The translations under genes were made by a program, and so were the position numbers. A DNA stretch of 64,000 bases from Tubiluchus corallicola (taxonomy: Eukaryota > Priapulida > Priapulimorpha > Priapulimorphida > Tubiluchidae). How positions within the stretch are numbered: position 1 is the first letter of the stretch; each line of letters opens with the position of its first letter. A model generated the notes under the pieces. The model searched no databases. It was given only the letters and a program-made list of their open reading frames with translations, and had not been told where the DNA came from. This document shows, piece by piece, positions 32,601 to 44,600 of the stretch. The DNA lies in contig JAQGDQ010000777.1 of the NCBI GenBank assembly GCA_030141605.1, positions 27,501 to 91,500 of the forward strand, in the 5' to 3' direction.

Positions 32601-33859
32601 TCAAATATCTACAGTACAAGTGCTTGAAAAATGATGATGTAATGAAAACTCTGAGGAAGTTAAATCCTGTCATAGATTCCAATGGAGTGATGTGTGTAGG
32701 GGGCCGTGTGAAGAGCATGCACCAGATGATTCTGCCTAAACATCATCACATAGTAGACCTGATTATACGTGAAGCACATGAAATGTCAGGACATTCTGGA
32801 CGAGAGTATGTGGTTGCCAAGCTGAGACAGAAGTACTGGATCATCAAGGTTAGAACCAGAGTCAGATCACTCTTATCGAGCTGCATAGTCTGTAGACGAC
32901 GTGATGGTGTTCCATTGTCTCAAAAAATGGCTGATCTGCCAGATGATCGCGTGTCTCCAGCTCTATCTGCCTTCACAGCTGTTGGTGTGGACTGCTTTGG
33001 TCCGTTTTTTGTCAAAAGAGGTCGGTCAGAGATGAAGAGATACGGATGTGTCTTCACTTACCTGACAATTCGTGCTGTTCACATAGAGGTACTACATTCC
33101 CTGGAGACTGATAGTTTCATTAATGCTCTTTTCAGATTTATTTCTCGCCGTGGGCCTCCGTCTGTCATCCGATCTGACAATGGCACTAACTTTGTCGGTG
33201 CAGAGAAAGAATTGAGATCAGCAATATGCAACTGGGATCAGCAGAAGATTACAGATGTTCTACGGAAGCGTCATGTACAATGGATCTTTAACACACCAGG
33301 TGCATCCCATCATGGTGGAGCTTGGGAAAGGATGATCCGATCCATTCGCAGAGTTGCCTTTTCTATATGCAGTGAGCAAAGGCTTGACGATGAAAGCTTG
33401 CCTACTCTGATGTGCATGGTAGAGTCCATTATAAATGATAGGCCGATCACAACAGTGTCAGATGATCCAAATGATCTTGAGGCTCTCACTCCAAACCACT
33501 TACTGTTGTTAAGAGCTGGATCAGTACCTGTCAAGCTCTTTGATTATTCTGACTTATATAGGCGAAGATGGCGCCAGGTACAGTATTTGACAGATGTCTT
33601 TTGGCGGCGATGGACTCATGAATATCTTCCGATGCTGCAACAATTCTAAAAGTGGGAGAAGCAGAAGGAAAATCTCAAGTGTGGAGATGTTGTTCTATTA
33701 ATCGACAACACCTTGCCAAGAAACCGTTGGGAACTTGGACGGATTATGGATACTTATCCGGGTAAAGATGGCTTGGTCCGCTCTGTGTTGCTCAAGACAA
33801 AGTCGTCAACTCTGAAACGGCCTGTGCAGAAACTTTGTCTGCTTGAGCGTGTTTCATAA
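29697..33859 (+). pseudogene. BEL/Pao pol region with two in-frame stops
   Basis: Resumes in the gag frame with QCTGNHNLDKC (zinc knuckle), then protease (LLDPGSNKSF, near 30063), RT with YVDD (near 31310), RNase H (HVFGDASEDAYAAVAYM, near 31845), integrase zinc module (HEMSGHSG ... CIVC, 32778-32900), core D (GVDCFGPF), D (RSDNGTNF) and E (GGAWERMIRSIRR). TGA at 31493-31495 and TAA at 33647-33649 interrupt an otherwise single frame; it ends at TAA 33859. It cannot make a full polyprotein as it stands. Confidence 0.9.
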
Positions 33860-33957
33860 ACTGTTTTTTTGTGTTCCAAAATGAGGTTAAAGTTTAATGA
33901 TTGATAAATATTTTGTTATGTTTCATGTTCCAGATAGAACATTCAAAGGGGGCGGGG

Positions 33958-34374
33958 TGTTGCAGGTGCAAATGTTTTGGTCCATTACCTCTTCTCAAGG
34001 TAGTATGTGCATTAGAAGCCACAACATATTAGACTGTAGCTCAACCTCTAGACTACTTTTTCTACTCTGACATTGTATAGGTGGAACTTGTCATGTACGC
34101 ACGTCTTTGTTGCATTTAAAAATTGTCTTATAATTATACTGCTACCTTTTACTGACATTCTGGCTTTTTCTCGACTCAATATTGGACCAACAATGTATGT
34201 ATTCATTTTAGCTTTTTTAGTGTAACGTAGTAATCTGTAGCACTTATTTTCTAGCACTTTCATTTCACTAGATTTGTAGATGTAGTAGTTGTAGACTACA
34301 GAAAATTTGTATTTTTGCAGAATAAACGACATAGATATGGGAACGCAACTTTGATTTGAGCATATACATTACAA
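33958..34374 (+). repeat. BEL/Pao 3' LTR
   Basis: Starts TGTTGCAGG right after the polypurine tract and ends CATTACAA. It stops 572 bp before the ATR start codon and could supply promoter or polyadenylation signals to the region. Confidence 0.9.
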
Positions 34375-34409
34375 TACCATAAGAATTAGTGGACCCTAAA
34401 AATTGCACA

Positions 34410-34705
34410 TTAAGATCGCCTCCCAAAAATTCGATTTGTACATATGTATATACAGTATATTATATTAACGGTAAGCTAAAGATGATGAAAATACTGAGAC
34501 GAAAACCCTAACCTAAAAATAACTGAGACTCTAAACTCGGTTACTACCCCAAAAATCGCACCTTAATAAGATTGCCTCCCAAAAATTTGCTTTGTACGTA
34601 AGTATATACGATATATTATATTGAGGGTAAGCTAAAGATGATGAAAATACTGGCACAAAAACCCTAACCTAAAAATAACTGAGACTCTAAACTAACCCAA
34701 AATCT
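34410..34705 (+). repeat. Two-copy direct repeat, 156-bp spacing
   Basis: GCCTCCCAAAAAT, GTAAGCTAAAGATGATGAAA and AACCCTAACCTAAAAATAAC each occur twice 156 bp apart. The CCCTAA is a single telomere-like hexamer per copy, not an array. Lies upstream of ATR. Confidence 0.75.
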
Positions 34706-34890
34706 CTGGAAAATACTGGGAGATGTAAAAGTTTAATAGCGTCCAATTCTTTATGATTTCTAGTACAAGTGACTTACCATTTGAACCGATTTCGGTATGT
34801 TTAATCGTTGTGCTTTTTAGCTCATAAAGTGTGTACACAGGGACCGTTTTTAATAGCAAGTAGTCGTTTTTGGAAGGTGAACGCAGAACA

Positions 34891-34946
34891 CTGGTTTTGG
34901 TAAAGCCTACGTCACACTGGTTCTGGTAAAGCCTACGTCACTGACT
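34891..34946 (+). promoter_or_regulatory. Putative ATR proximal promoter element: duplicated CRE-like half sites
   Basis: A 26-bp unit (TGGTTxTGGTAAAGCCTACG followed by TCAC) is repeated directly before the start codon, placing two ACGTCA (CRE/ATF half-site type) motifs at 909-914 and 935-940 of this kilobase. A regulatory role is inferred only. Confidence 0.35.
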
Positions 34947-34996
34947 ATGCCTCTTCCTGCACCGAACCAGATGTCCGAGTGCGAAAGCCAGGAAAG
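34947..34996 (+). CDS. ATR: ATR exon 1 (start codon)
   Basis: ATG 34947 opens MPLPAPNQMSECESQE, then AG|GTTTGT. Phase 2 exactly fits exon 2 (AG|T = Ser). A second in-frame ATG at 34971 is an alternative start. Found by phase and position; similarity at the extreme N-terminus is weak. Confidence 0.6.
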
Positions 34997-37900
34997 GTTT
35001 GTAGCCATAAATATGAAACTGTACTTTATTACGTAACTGTGCAGATATCATAAAGTTACACCTGAAGGGAGAAATCTTCTGAAATTTGATTTGTTTCAGA
35101 TTGATATTTTTCATATAGGTTGTTCGTCGTCTTGCGACTGCTATCGGTTTCGGCCGGTTGGTTGTAAGACGGCTTGTATTTGTGACAACCTATACTAGTT
35201 TGCTGACGAGTAACAAACGTCGCTAGTCCTTTTTCTTCCAAGAGATGTTCCAAGAAAAAGAACTAGCGACACTTGTTACTCAGCAGCAGACTAATACTGT
35301 ACCTGCAGGTGTCATGAAGCAGCCATGTTTAAACAAGATGCATGTCTTTCTGCGTATTCCAAGAAAAAGAACTAGCGACACTTGTTACTCGGCAGCAAAC
35401 TAGTACTGTACCTGCAAGGGTCGTGAAGCAGTCATGTTTAAACAAAATGCATGTCTTTCTGCATGTTCCAAGAAAAAGAACTAGCGACACTTGTGACTCG
35501 GCAGCAAACTAGCACTGTACCTGTAGGTGCCATGAAGTAGCCATGTTTAAACAAGATGCATGTCTTTCTGCATGTTGCAAGAAAAAGAACTAGCGACACT
35601 TGTGACTCGGCAGCAAACTAGCACTGTACCTGTAGGTGCCATGAAGCAGCCATGTTTAAACAAGACTATTTTAAACATGTTTAGACTTTGATTCGGATTC
35701 GGAAATGCTGAAAGTCGACTTGATTTGATTTCGAAAGTCGCAAGTTCGATTCGATTCGAATCATCATGCAACACGATGTTTGTGGCATGACGTGAGCCTA
35801 GTGCATCATCTGTGACGAGTCACTAAACCAGCAGAGATGTCTCAGCACATTCAGATGTATGTACATTCTCCTTGTGCGAGGTGAACAGCCTGGATCAGTA
35901 TGGCAAATGTCCACATCACTTCACTTCACTCGCGGTTATGACCACATGATTGTGAGGTCTGAACACCGCCCAAAATATTCATTGCAGTAAATAAGTTATT
36001 GATTTATGCGTCTGCTTCTTAAACCTGATTGGTTATTTTACTGCAGTGTACGCGAGGATAAAGAGCTCGAAGAGATTCGACAGTTCAGGTCTACCATCTT
36101 GGAAACAGTGCAGCGCGTCCAAGCTGTAAAAGCAGGTAAGCGTTCAGCACTTCGCTGTAAGTTTCATTCTTGTGTGTACAACTGTTGTTCGTGCTCGTGA
36201 AATTCCTGCGCCGTGGAGTCGGATTTGGGAGTAACCCTCATGGGGGCCTTGCTCCTCAACCCCAATTTTTTGCAGTTTGTCATTCTCATCCCTGCAGTCA
36301 TTATCAATCGCTGGAACTGTGAAAGGGCTTGTTGCAGTTTTGTCACTGTTCTTTCAGATATTTTGAATTAGTATGCTCACTCTATGTAACATTTTAACAA
36401 GAATGAAGAAAATAGTATTGGCCAATGTTTACCTAAAGGGCAAGAAAAGGGGTACCTGAAGTAGGTTTCAGAAAAATCGCCTTAAAAAATTATATTACCT
36501 TACGCCAATTTTATGCGCATATTGTATTCGAAAGGAATTTTCGTTTGTCTTCATTTTAAATCTCGTGCAACACTGTTCCGACGGCGCCATTACATGACTC
36601 CACGTAAATCAGGGGAAGAAAAGGCAATGTTAAATTATGACCCAAAAAACATTCCATGCAAATTTATAATACTTAGCATTTTACTTACCTGCTGGAAAGA
36701 CTTATGTAACGAAACTAATAATTTAAAATGTTTGTGCCAATTGGTAACATGTCACTGACTCACCCTCCAGGGTGCGCCACTCACTAGCCAAGAACGTATT
36801 TTTAATCTTATTGACAAGATATAGTAATTTGAAATTTTACTTAACTAGCAACTTAATGTATGCTACGAATGCTCTGATTATTTTTTCAAATTTTACTCAA
36901 TGTTATCAAAACTTGTTTAAAATGATCTACGATTAAAATGGCTGTGTCTAACGGTCATCGGGGGAGTTTAAATTTACAAATTTTATACAGCGTTACGGCC
37001 GATGCAAGGATAAAGAGCTCTGCATACGAAATGGTAGTATGTAAGTGGTATAAAATTTCAAGACGAATTTTTTAAGCTTAATGTAAGTGGAGGGTTTTCT
37101 CAATATCTTTAATCAATATCTCATTTTTTCAGATGTTGAAGATGCCGGAGACCTGACAATGAAACTTCTGCATTGCGTGCACAAATTCATGATTGACAAT
37201 CCTAAAATATTCGTCGAGTCTGTTGGCCGGGCATCAACCGAGGCTGTCAACCAATCACGCGGCAAGTGAATTTAGTAAAGAGACACTTTTGCCAAAGATT
37301 TAAATCATTTATGAAATGATGCTAAAAGCATTTTTGTTACCATTTTACCATTTTGTGAAGTCTCTTTTAGGAACAAAGCGATCTGGTTTTTTATAGCTGT
37401 ATGGCATATAAATTAATGTCTGCTCGGTGTCTTGTCTTAAAAAGATAGCCTTGATCATGACCTGGATTCCAGTCTTGCCACACACACACACGTTAAGTAT
37501 GCCCTGCATTCCTTAATAAGCTACCCTCTTTAGCACCAGGCCAGACATGACTTATTTACAAATCTCTGCACTCATTTCTCAGCTTTTAACATCAATGTTT
37601 ACAGTCTTGCATCAAATGAACTTGTACGTTTGTTCCTGCACGGGAACCATACCCTAGATAATTTTTGTAATAATCTAATTCTTGTACATTAGTTATAAGC
37701 ATTATGGCCACAATGTCCTATTGGTGGTACACATTTACCATTTCACATGCCTTTATATTTATTCTTTGTTTAAACTTGAAAATTTTATTTTTTTGCCTCA
37801 GTTAAGTGCTGGAATAATTTACCTCTTGATATCCGTAACTCTAACTCTTTAAACGTCCTTAAATCTCGACTAAAAAATCATATGTGTTTTAATAAGCTGC

Positions 37901-38646
37901 CTAATTACTTTTCAAGTGGTACTCGAAATTCACCTGTACACCATACTAGAATGAGAGTTGGTTTTTGTCAACTTAATTATGATTTGTACTTCAGAAAATG
38001 TAAAAATTATGACGGATCGCTGGTATCACCTAGCTGTCAATGTGGTTCTGCTTATGAAACAGTCGGTCATTACTTAATTAGCTGCCCTCTACCACTAGCC
38101 CAGACATGCCTTATTTACAAATCCCTGCCCTCTTTTGTCAGCTTTTAACATAGGGAACCATACCCTAGATAATTCTGTGAACACTCAAATTTTTGTTTTA
38201 GTGCAGTTTTTACTTCAAAGACACTAACCGCTTTAAATAGTTATAACTTTGTTACTCTTGTTACATAGTAATGTTCATGTTTACTGCGACATTTTTGTAC
38301 ATTGTGGTCACCATTGTTCTGCATCTGTCGAGCATTTCGCTCCCACTAGGAGAGAACATATGTCAGTTCTGTCTGTTTCAAGCCTAGATGTTACACATTC
38401 ATTAAATTATGTTTAAACCACGTAGGCCTTGCCATCGCGTGTGAGTAAAACAGCAATGGCAGTAACCTTTTTTGTGAGCAGTGTGTTCGTCTGGGACACC
38501 AGAAACGTAATGGTGCAAGCGCTTAGCAAGTTTTACTTCTGGTTCTTGCCATTTATTATATGCACGCTGTCATATAATCATTATTATTAATATCTATTTT
38601 CCCCAGTGTTTCTTGATATTGTATTTGTATTTACACTTCCAAATAA

Positions 38647-38680
<34 letters not shown>

Positions 38681-41600
38681 AATTTGTTCTAGATTACACT
38701 GTTTGGCTGTTCGGTGCAGTGCTGCGGATAGCCAGCGAGGAGAAGGCATCGGACGTTCGCCGCCAGTGCGAGGATGAACTGCATGCGTTGCTGATGCTGG
38801 TGAAGATGCACAATTCTGTCATGTTTTCTCATCTCGTAGCAGAACTCATCGGCGTCATTTCCGGTATGTGCGTGATGTTTACGGAGCAAACTTGCCTAAA
38901 TTAGTGCACTTGTTAATTAATAAGTTAATTAATATTATTTAGTAAATTAAGGTCACCTTAACTTAATGATATTTGTACAGTAAGTCCTTGCTTAACGACG
39001 ATAATGCGATCCAGCAAAATGCGACATTAAGCAAAATGAAGCTAAGACTTCCATAGAAAGTAACATAAAGGAACTGAGATACAATTTAGAGGTAAAAATC
39101 AATGCTGCTTAAATCACATAAACTGAACGTTTTATAAGTTTTTTCATGGTTTCTACTAATTAATTTCGTTCTACTTGCTTGAAACCATCTTTCTTTCTTA
39201 CCAATACGTACCTAGCTAGCGGTTTCTCTTTCATTGAGGTTTAAGCCTAGGCAGCCATTAAACAATAAACACTGCAGAGTCAAAGTCAAGCCCAGGTAAC
39301 TTACCTTGCATATAAGGGACTCTATGGTCAAAGCGAAATTAATCGATTTTTAACTTCAATTTTTTGCAAACTCCGCCTTCGAACAGCTTGGTTGCCGCGG
39401 TCACATACATCTCGCATCACTGAAGTAGCTTCCTACATACCGTTTGCACTGAATGTGTAGCAATAATCCATAAAAATGTAGTATTGCATGCACATATAAA
39501 GCTGCTTACTGTATTTGTACATGTGGCATCTGCGTGGCAACTATCTGTGTTAGTATCACACTCATTTATATCTGGCAGAACAGAGAAATAAGTATTATTT
39601 TCAATGCAGCAACATGTTTTGCAGACATGAAGCTCAGTAAACTGTGACATCATTATGCTCAGCTGGTTGCCCTTCAGATATGTACATATTTTCTATCATA
39701 TTTTTTGCAAGGACACTAGACAAAGGTCTGGATGCACCCTCGGTCTGACTCAACTTCGGCTATAAGGGACATCGGATATAAGGGAAGATTTTTTCCGGTC
39801 CGGAGGTGTCCCTTATATCCGAGGTTGGCTGTATTTGCTTTTCATTACATTCGACATGTGGTTTTTCTTTGTGCCATTAATCCAAATTACAAAAAATTAT
39901 ACTGGTAAACTGCAACATTTCTCCACCCTTTGGTGACGAAGACAATAAAGTGCAATGAATTGATCTAATTCTGCCTGTTCTCGTTATAGTCAAATTAAAC
40001 TAAATCAGTGTGTCTTGTTTTGAAAGATTTATCGAACATGTCGGTTGGATATCCGCAACTGCTCTGCCGATTTTGCGTAAAAAACGGCGACGATGCCCGC
40101 ACGCAGCCTCGGTTGGACAGTCCCGGCGTCGTCGTTTCTAGTCACGAACACCGCCACCAGCTGCAGCTCATACTCACCGACGTCCTGCGCAGATTTCACT
40201 TCGAGATCATCACGAGTTTGAAGCGACCGACGGGCATTGATGCGAACTTGGTGTACCTTCTTTGCCAACAGCTAAGTGCTGGTAGTCTCCCGCTGAAAAT
40301 GGTAGGTATTTGTACATATACATGTGTGTTGTACGTATAAATATAGTTAGTTATTTTAACTGATTGTGGTGTGTTAAATTGTATTAAACCTTTCACTACG
40401 TAGTTGCTTTTTAACTGGGCCGGGCCGTATTGCGTTTTGCACACTTGACGATAACTTCTTGTGGTGTGTTACTAAAATACAATCTTGTAAATAGACGAAT
40501 GCTGATCTGTTATTAAACACGAATTCTGAATACAGTAATCGCCGTTTAATAGACTCACCTTGGGACCGACGTGTTTTGACCCAATTTAACCGATTGAACC
40601 TATTAACCGATGGATGTAGTATTACTGTTATAGTAGTATAAGTCATCAGCTTACTATGTACTGCAAAGGCTTTTAATCAATTTTAGAAACGAAGTAATGT
40701 CTAAATTCCTTTATGCAGTTAAAATAAAAAAAAATTTAAATATTAATTTATATAATGAATTAACAATAAATTCAAAAGTAAACTTTTCTAAATCACACAA
40801 GTCTGTTAATTTGCAAAAATTACAAAAATTCCTTCAAAGTTAGCTGCTTCATTTTCTCGCGAAGAAGTTGGCTCACAAAGTTCTCGTAATTATAAAAACA
40901 TTGAAAATCTGTTGCTATGTGATGCACGCATTCTCGTAAGACATTTAGCGCTTGGCATGCCTAAAATAAATAACTGAAAGTATTTTGTGCACAAAGCATA
41001 TTTAGAAAAAGTCATAGAAAAGGTTTACTGGGATGCGTATGGTAAAAGGGTAAAATGCAAAAAACCGGTCTGGGGGTAATTTTTTATCCCCCGGTGACCC
41101 TATAAAGGTTAAGTTGAATGCTAAGAAAGAAAAAACAGCTGAAATCAGCGTGGTAATCGAAACCGTCCAGAGCATTCATTAAACCCAGCCGTCACCAATA
41201 CATTTGCTAACCAGAGCCCAGAGCCAGCATTGTTTAACTTTGGTTGCAAAACCACTCCGGAAGCCATTCGCCTCATCAGTCTTTGCGTTTCTAGGCAACG
41301 ATAGACTGTCTAACCAGCTTATTTCAGAGGAACGATAGGTGGCTTCAGTATGGTCACCAATACATTTGCTAACCAGAGCCCAGAGCCAGCATTGTTTAAC
41401 ATTGGTTGCAAAACCGCTCCAGAAGCCATTCGCCTCATCAGTTTAACCAGCTTATTTCAGAGGAACGATAGGTGGCTTCAGTATGGTCACCAATACATTT
41501 GCTAACCAGAGCCCAGAGCCAGTATTGTTTAACTTTGTTTGCAAAACCGCTCCGGAAGCCATTCGCCTCATCAGTTTAACCAGCTTACTTCAGAGGAACG

Positions 41601-44600
41601 ATAGGTGCCTTCAATATGGTCACCAATACATTTGCTAACCAGAGCCCAGAGCCAGCATTGTTTAACATTGGTTGCAAAACCGCTCCAGAAGCCATTCGCC
41701 TCATCAGTTTAACCAGCTTATTTCAGAGGAACGATAGGTGGCTTCAGTATGGTCACCAATACATTTGCTAACCAGAGCCCAGAGCCAGCATTGTTTAACA
41801 TTGGTTGCAAAACCGCTCCAGAAGCCATTCGCCTCATCAGTTTAACCAGCTTATTTCAGAGGAACGATAGGTGGCTTCAGTATGGTCACCAATACATTTG
41901 CTAACCAGAGCCTAAAGGCAGCATTGTTTAACTTTGTTTGCAAAACCGCTCCGGGAACCATTCGCCTCATCAGTCTTTGTGTTTCTAGGCAACGATAGAC
42001 TGTCTAACCAGCTTACTTCAGAGCAATCATAGGTGGCTTCAGTACGGTAGGACCTCTGACAGGACCATGAGTTCACTGCTCGCCGCTTGCATTTCTGTGA
42101 TAAATCTGTGTGAAGAATTACAGGAGAAACAGGAGGCGTAAGTACTGCTGGTTATTTTTGTCTAAAGACTTGTATATGCTTATGCTTCAGTTCAATTCAA
42201 TAGATTTATTTTGCAATAAACAAATACTTATGCATTGCATGTACATTGATAATTTTTGTCTAAAGAGATGTATATGCTTATACTTCAATTCATTTCAATA
42301 GATTTATTTCGTAATAAACAAATACTTATGGATCACAAGTAAATGATAATTTTTGTCTAAAGAGATGTATGAAGTATATGCTTATGCTTCAATTCAATTC
42401 ATTTGATTTATTTTGCAATAAACAATTGACGACAATTCATTGCAAATGTTGGACCAAGGCTTTGGAATGACATAAATGATGAATTAAAAACTGTTCAGCC
42501 TATTCAAAAATTTAAAAAGAAATATAGAGCAATGATTTTCAACAAGTACAACACTTCGTAATATCCTGCAACTACTGCAGCAGTCATACCACAATCCTGG
42601 TACAGATTATACAAAACAAGACATCATTGATAAATCTTTAGAGCTGATGTCAACATAGCACAATCTATTATCTTTCTTCCTACCATTTCCACTAACACAT
42701 CCTTCTACCCTTCCTGTGTGATCTAACCTTTCTCCTGGTTCTTTTTTTGTTCACTCATCCATTCTTTTTTTATCGGGTTCACATGACAGTGGGCTTATAC
42801 AAGCCTTTGCTTCTCTAGCCCAGTGCAGTACAATTAATCTTTTATGATAGCGATAGTGTATGAAACATGACAATTTAATACAGTATGAAGTAACAATTTT
42901 GTTGTCACTGTGTACTTAATGTCATTATATTGTACTGAATGTGATAATAATAAACTATAACTAAACTATAACGATGACATTGAAGATGATATTTTGTGAC
43001 GAGGTCAGTGTGAAGAAGTTGTGTACTGAAAAATTGTCATATTTGGTTGCTCTGTATACTTGCTTCGTGTGATTAGTTTCGTTGTTTATAGGATGGCCAC
43101 GGACCTTCAGCGGAAACTCGGCAGGCTGCTGGTCGCCTTGTGTCGTCGTGACCATCCGTCCAGCTTCACATGTCTCCTACTGTCCGCCGTGCAGACTGTT
43201 GTTACCAGCGAATCCTTCTGGTCGCTGACTAGCCCGGAGATCTTCGCCGCCGTGTACACTTTGGTATCGGCGCTGTACAAGCACCCTCATGTGAATATGT
43301 GTGATGCCGGACAGTGCAACGTGGTAACACGAGTGCTCATAGAGAAAGTCGGTCTTCACCAACACTGTGAGGTATTTTGAGATCACCAAGTTCTTTGAAA
43401 ATTATATACAGTAGGCACCTTTGATTAGATTCAGTGTTAATAGACTTACTAAAACTCTGGCTGCATTACTACCATCAATTATATTTAAATGTTCTGTACA
43501 ATTATAGTTATTACTACAAGTATAATGTATAATTTAATCTCTTCTCCCCCACTTAAATTTGGGTACATATGTGTATATGTATATCATTGTATATACAAGT
43601 AAGCAATATGGTGCATTGTAATACAAGTAAGTTGTGCATTGACAGATAATCACATAATTCATATTCGTAACTGTTTACCCTCTTTACGGCTCATTCAAAG
43701 TCGTAATTACATATTATGTTTTCCTTTTTCAACTTTCAGGTTTATTGCTCTTATACCATTGCTATTATTACATCATTTACTTCATCCTTAATTACATTAA
43801 GTTATCTACAGAAGCATGCATAACTATAATCAGTTTTTCATTTAAGTAAGGTGAGTGTGTTAATGACCGTATGCTCATACACTCACCTCGCACTACTCAA
43901 ATTATTTTATTTAAAATTTATTAATGTGTTTGATATTGTATTTTCATAGTAAAATTCATAGTTCATAGTTCATTCGCATAATTGACTCAAAAACGCCTGG
44001 TACAGACCGCTTCAATTCAAATGTACATAAAAACTGTCGGTAATTGACTCAAATAACTCTGCATAATTGACTCAATATTTTTGCTTCACATGCTTCAATG
44101 AGACACTTTCCTGTGACTAATAAGCTTTTATGACTTTTATATCACCTTAGTTCCCTTTTGTCCTATAATATACGTAGAAACAATCATGTTAAGTACCGTT
44201 TTGTTTGTAAGCAGGAACCTTTATCATACGCTAATATGCTAGCCAAATGGCTTGCTTTGAGCCGCCTGTATATATATACACGTACGTACGTACGTACGTA
44301 CATGTGTATGTATGAATGTATATGTATTTATGTATTATGTATATATATATATTTATGTATTTATGTATATATATATATATAACTCAATATTTGACTCAAT
44401 ATTTTTAGATATATTAATAAATATAGAACAAATATAGAATATAGAATGTGTGTGTGTGTGTGTGTGTGCGTGCGTGCGTGTGTGTACACATACACCCACA
44501 CACACACATATATATATATACAGATATACACACATGCATAAATATATATTATATATTTATAATATATAAAAATCTTAGCCTTGCCGTTGTAGGTTTAAAA

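Larger units (their letters stand above)
20881..34374 (+). mobile_element. BEL/Pao LTR retrotransposon, interrupted by a nested Ty3-like element
   Basis: Two LTRs of about 417 bp flank a gag-pol with the BEL/Pao order: gag (DUF1759-like), CCHC knuckle, aspartic protease, RT with YVDD, RNase H, integrase with HHCC and D,D,E. Coding is split at 23739/29700 by the insert and broken by two in-frame stops (TGA 31493, TAA 33647). The polypurine tract AAAGGGGGCGGGG lies immediately before the 3' LTR. It occupies the space between the divergent USP19 and ATR genes. Confidence 0.92.

Noticed and set aside
34418-34700. Telomere-like repeat (CCCTAA)
   Set aside because: Only one hexamer per 156-bp unit; not an interstitial telomere.
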